A stretch of DNA of 15,586 bases from Bacillota bacterium (GTDB lineage: Bacteria; Bacillota; Clostridia; Acetivibrionales; JANLFN01), in assembly GCA_023397675.1 (NCBI GenBank), contig JAEWTV010000023.1:1-15586 (forward strand), given 5' to 3'. The notes under the pieces were generated by a model. That model had not been told where the DNA came from. It saw nothing but the letters and a program-made list of their open reading frames with translations, and did no database searches. Shown here in pieces: positions 14,312-15,586 of the stretch. Position 1 is the stretch's first letter, and each line of letters opens with the position of its first letter. The position numbers were made by a program, and so were the translations under genes.

Positions 14312-15238
14312 TTAATCTACAGACTCAAGCTTTTCGTTGCTATGGTAGAGTTTCTTTTCCTTCATTATCATTGTGCCTATTCCTCTGTAGGTAAAAATTT
14401 CAAGGAGTATGCAGTGAGGTATTCTTCCATCAATAATGTGTGTGCGTCCAACGCCTCTTTCAAGTGCATCGACACAGCCCAGAACCTTTGGTATCATGCC
14501 GCCGTTTATTATACCTTTTTCTATTAGATCATGAACCTGAGGAATAGTAAGTGCTGCCAGTATGTCCTTATCATCCTTGGACATTTTTACTCCCTCAACA
14601 TCTGTGAGGAGAATGAGCTTCTCGGCATTAAGCGCCACAGCTATTTCACCGGCAACCGTATCCGCATTTATATTGTAGCTTTCGCCATCCACACCGACAC
14701 CTATAGGTGCAACTACAGGTATGTATTCATCCTTTGCAAGCTTGTCAAGGATACTGGAGTTTATTCTTGTTATCTTACCAACATATCCAAGGTCTGTATC
14801 CTTACCATCTACTGAGGTCTTCAATTTTTCACATTCAATAAGGTTGGCATCTATTCCACTAAGTCCCATAGCCTTGCCACCCTTTTTATTCAAAAGTGAA
14901 ACTATTTCCTTGTTGGTTTTTCCTACAAGAACCATCTGTGCAACTTCCATAGTAGCTGAATCGGTAACTCTGAGACCGTTTATGAATTCACTCTTGATAT
15001 CAAACTTATTAAGAGCCTTATTGATATCAGGGCCGCCTCCGTGTACAACAACAGGGTTCATACCAATATATTTAAGCAAGGTGATATCTTCTATGACGGA
15101 ATTCTTGAGCTCGTCGCTTATCATTGCATTTCCGCCGTATTTTATAACAATAGTCTTTCCGTAGAGCTTTTGAATGTATGGTAAAGCTTCTATCAGAATC
15201 TCAGCCTTTTTTATAATACCTTCCATATTTATATCCAT
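14312..15238 (-). CDS. argB: Acetylglutamate kinase
   Basis: It phosphorylates N-acetylglutamate with ATP, the second step of arginine synthesis. The 308-residue protein shows the amino-acid-kinase motifs IKYGGNAM (32-39), VVHGGGPDIN (64-73), NINADTVAGEIA (189-200) and NGGMIPK (245-251). A stretch of about 25 residues precedes the first strand; such an N-terminal helix is typical of arginine-inhibited kinases, so feedback control is likely (inference). ATG 15238 follows GGAGGT (15244-15249), which can be partly folded into a small CCTACC/GGTAAG hairpin. The gene is transcribed alone between its own ArgR operator and a strong terminator. Confidence 0.96.
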   Translation of the reverse strand: MDINMEGIIKKAEILIEALPYIQKLYGKTIVIKYGGNAMISDELKNSVIEDITLLKYIGMNPVVVHGGGPDINKALNKFDIKSEFINGLRVTDSATMEVAQMVLVGKTNKEIVSLLNKKGGKAMGLSGIDANLIECEKLKTSVDGKDTDLGYVGKITRINSSILDKLAKDEYIPVVAPIGVGVDGESYNINADTVAGEIAVALNAEKLILLTDVEGVKMSKDDKDILAALTIPQVHDLIEKGIINGGMIPKVLGCVDALERGVGRTHIIDGRIPHCILLEIFTYRGIGTMIMKEKKLYHSNEKLESVD

Positions 15239-15314
15239 TGCTTACCTCCGGTAGGAATTGAAAAATTACTTCAATATTATATATTATATTTTGTAAATAA
15301 CATATGTTGATTTT

Positions 15315-15348
15315 ATAATTATACATAGAAATGTATAAAAATGCAATA
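15315..15348 (-). promoter_or_regulatory. ArgR operator overlapping the argB promoter
   Basis: This 34-bp block is identical to the one before argD: two ARG-box-like palindromes with -10 TATAAT (15318-15323) and a partial -35 TTGCAT (15341-15346) 17 bases apart. Transcription would start near 15311, giving an argB leader of about 73 bases. Sequence outside the block differs between the two sites. Confidence 0.8.
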
Positions 15349-15525
15349 ATTAATTGTTTATCTAAATTGTCTGCTACAATTTCACTATAAAAAGACGGCC
15401 TTTATGCAAAGTTACTAAATAGAAAAAAATAAATTTGTTTAAAAATGTACTAGTTAGTTAATGGTTATAAATGTTATTATTTATCATGTAATGATTCTCT
15501 GTATTAATAATTAGGAGGGAACAAG
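15349..15525. other. Divergent gap between argB operator and ABC ATPase gene
   Basis: About 177 bp of AT-rich sequence upstream of the right-hand gene. It must hold that gene's promoter, but I see no -35/-10 pair with good spacing. There is no ORF with an SD and no clear hairpin. Confidence 0.5.
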
Positions 15526-15586
15526 ATGGCAAGCGTAAAAATTAAAAACGTATATAAGAGATATGATGGTGGAGTTACTGCAGTAA
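15526..15586 (+). CDS. Sugar ABC transporter ATP-binding protein, UgpC/MsmK type (5' end only)
   Basis: Only the first 20 codons are in the window, reading MASVKIKNVYKRYDGGVTAV. This is the characteristic opening of MsmK/UgpC/MalK-type ATPases that energise oligosaccharide import, before the Walker A motif. ATG 15526 has a strong SD AGGAGGG (15513-15519). It runs off the right edge. The general ATPase class is likely, but the sugar and partner permeases cannot be known. Such ATPases often serve several sugar importers, which would suit a cellodextrin-using cell. Confidence 0.8.
   Translation, partial: MASVKIKNVYKRYDGGVTAV

Overview
The window looks like an AT-rich Firmicute of the cellulolytic Clostridia (Ruminiclostridium/Clostridium cellulolyticum type). 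This is inferred from gene content and style, not from a search: an intracellular GH3 beta-glucosidase, a DnaD-like plus DnaI-like helicase-loading pair, a UgpC/MsmK-type sugar ABC ATPase, strong purine-rich Shine-Dalgarno sites and an ArgR-type arginine regulon.

Layout, left to right. Positions 1-142 hold the 5' part of a tRNA-Arg(ACG) on the minus strand, with a consensus sigma-A promoter and a hairpin in its leader. 179-2605 (minus) is a GH3 beta-glucosidase. A divergent AT-rich gap follows, then a plus-strand pair: a DnaD-like replication protein (2924-3910) and a DnaC/DnaI-like helicase loader (4089-5108), separated by a repeat element with terminal inverted repeats. The rest, read right to left on the minus strand, is an arginine locus: argB (with its own ArgR operator and terminator), then a second ArgR operator/promoter, a heavily structured leader encoding a 15-residue peptide, argD, a second copy of the repeat element, carA, carB, argF, a C_GCAxxG_C_C-type redox protein, a GNAT acetyltransferase and an argC of the uncommon type. 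At the right edge an ABC transporter ATPase starts on the plus strand.

How it works together. ArgB, ArgC and ArgD carry acetylglutamate to acetylornithine, CarAB makes carbamoyl phosphate, and ArgF makes citrulline. Enzymes that put on or take off the acetyl group (ArgJ, or ArgA/ArgE) are not recognisable, except that the unassigned GNAT could be an acetylglutamate synthase. Two identical 34-bp operator/promoters, one before argB and one before argD, point to shared ArgR repression.

The points most worth a second look are the argD leader (small ORF plus consecutive hairpins), the two repeat elements lying in the same sense just after a stop codon within two different gene strings, and the tightly coupled redox-protein/GNAT/argC trio at the end of the arginine operon.
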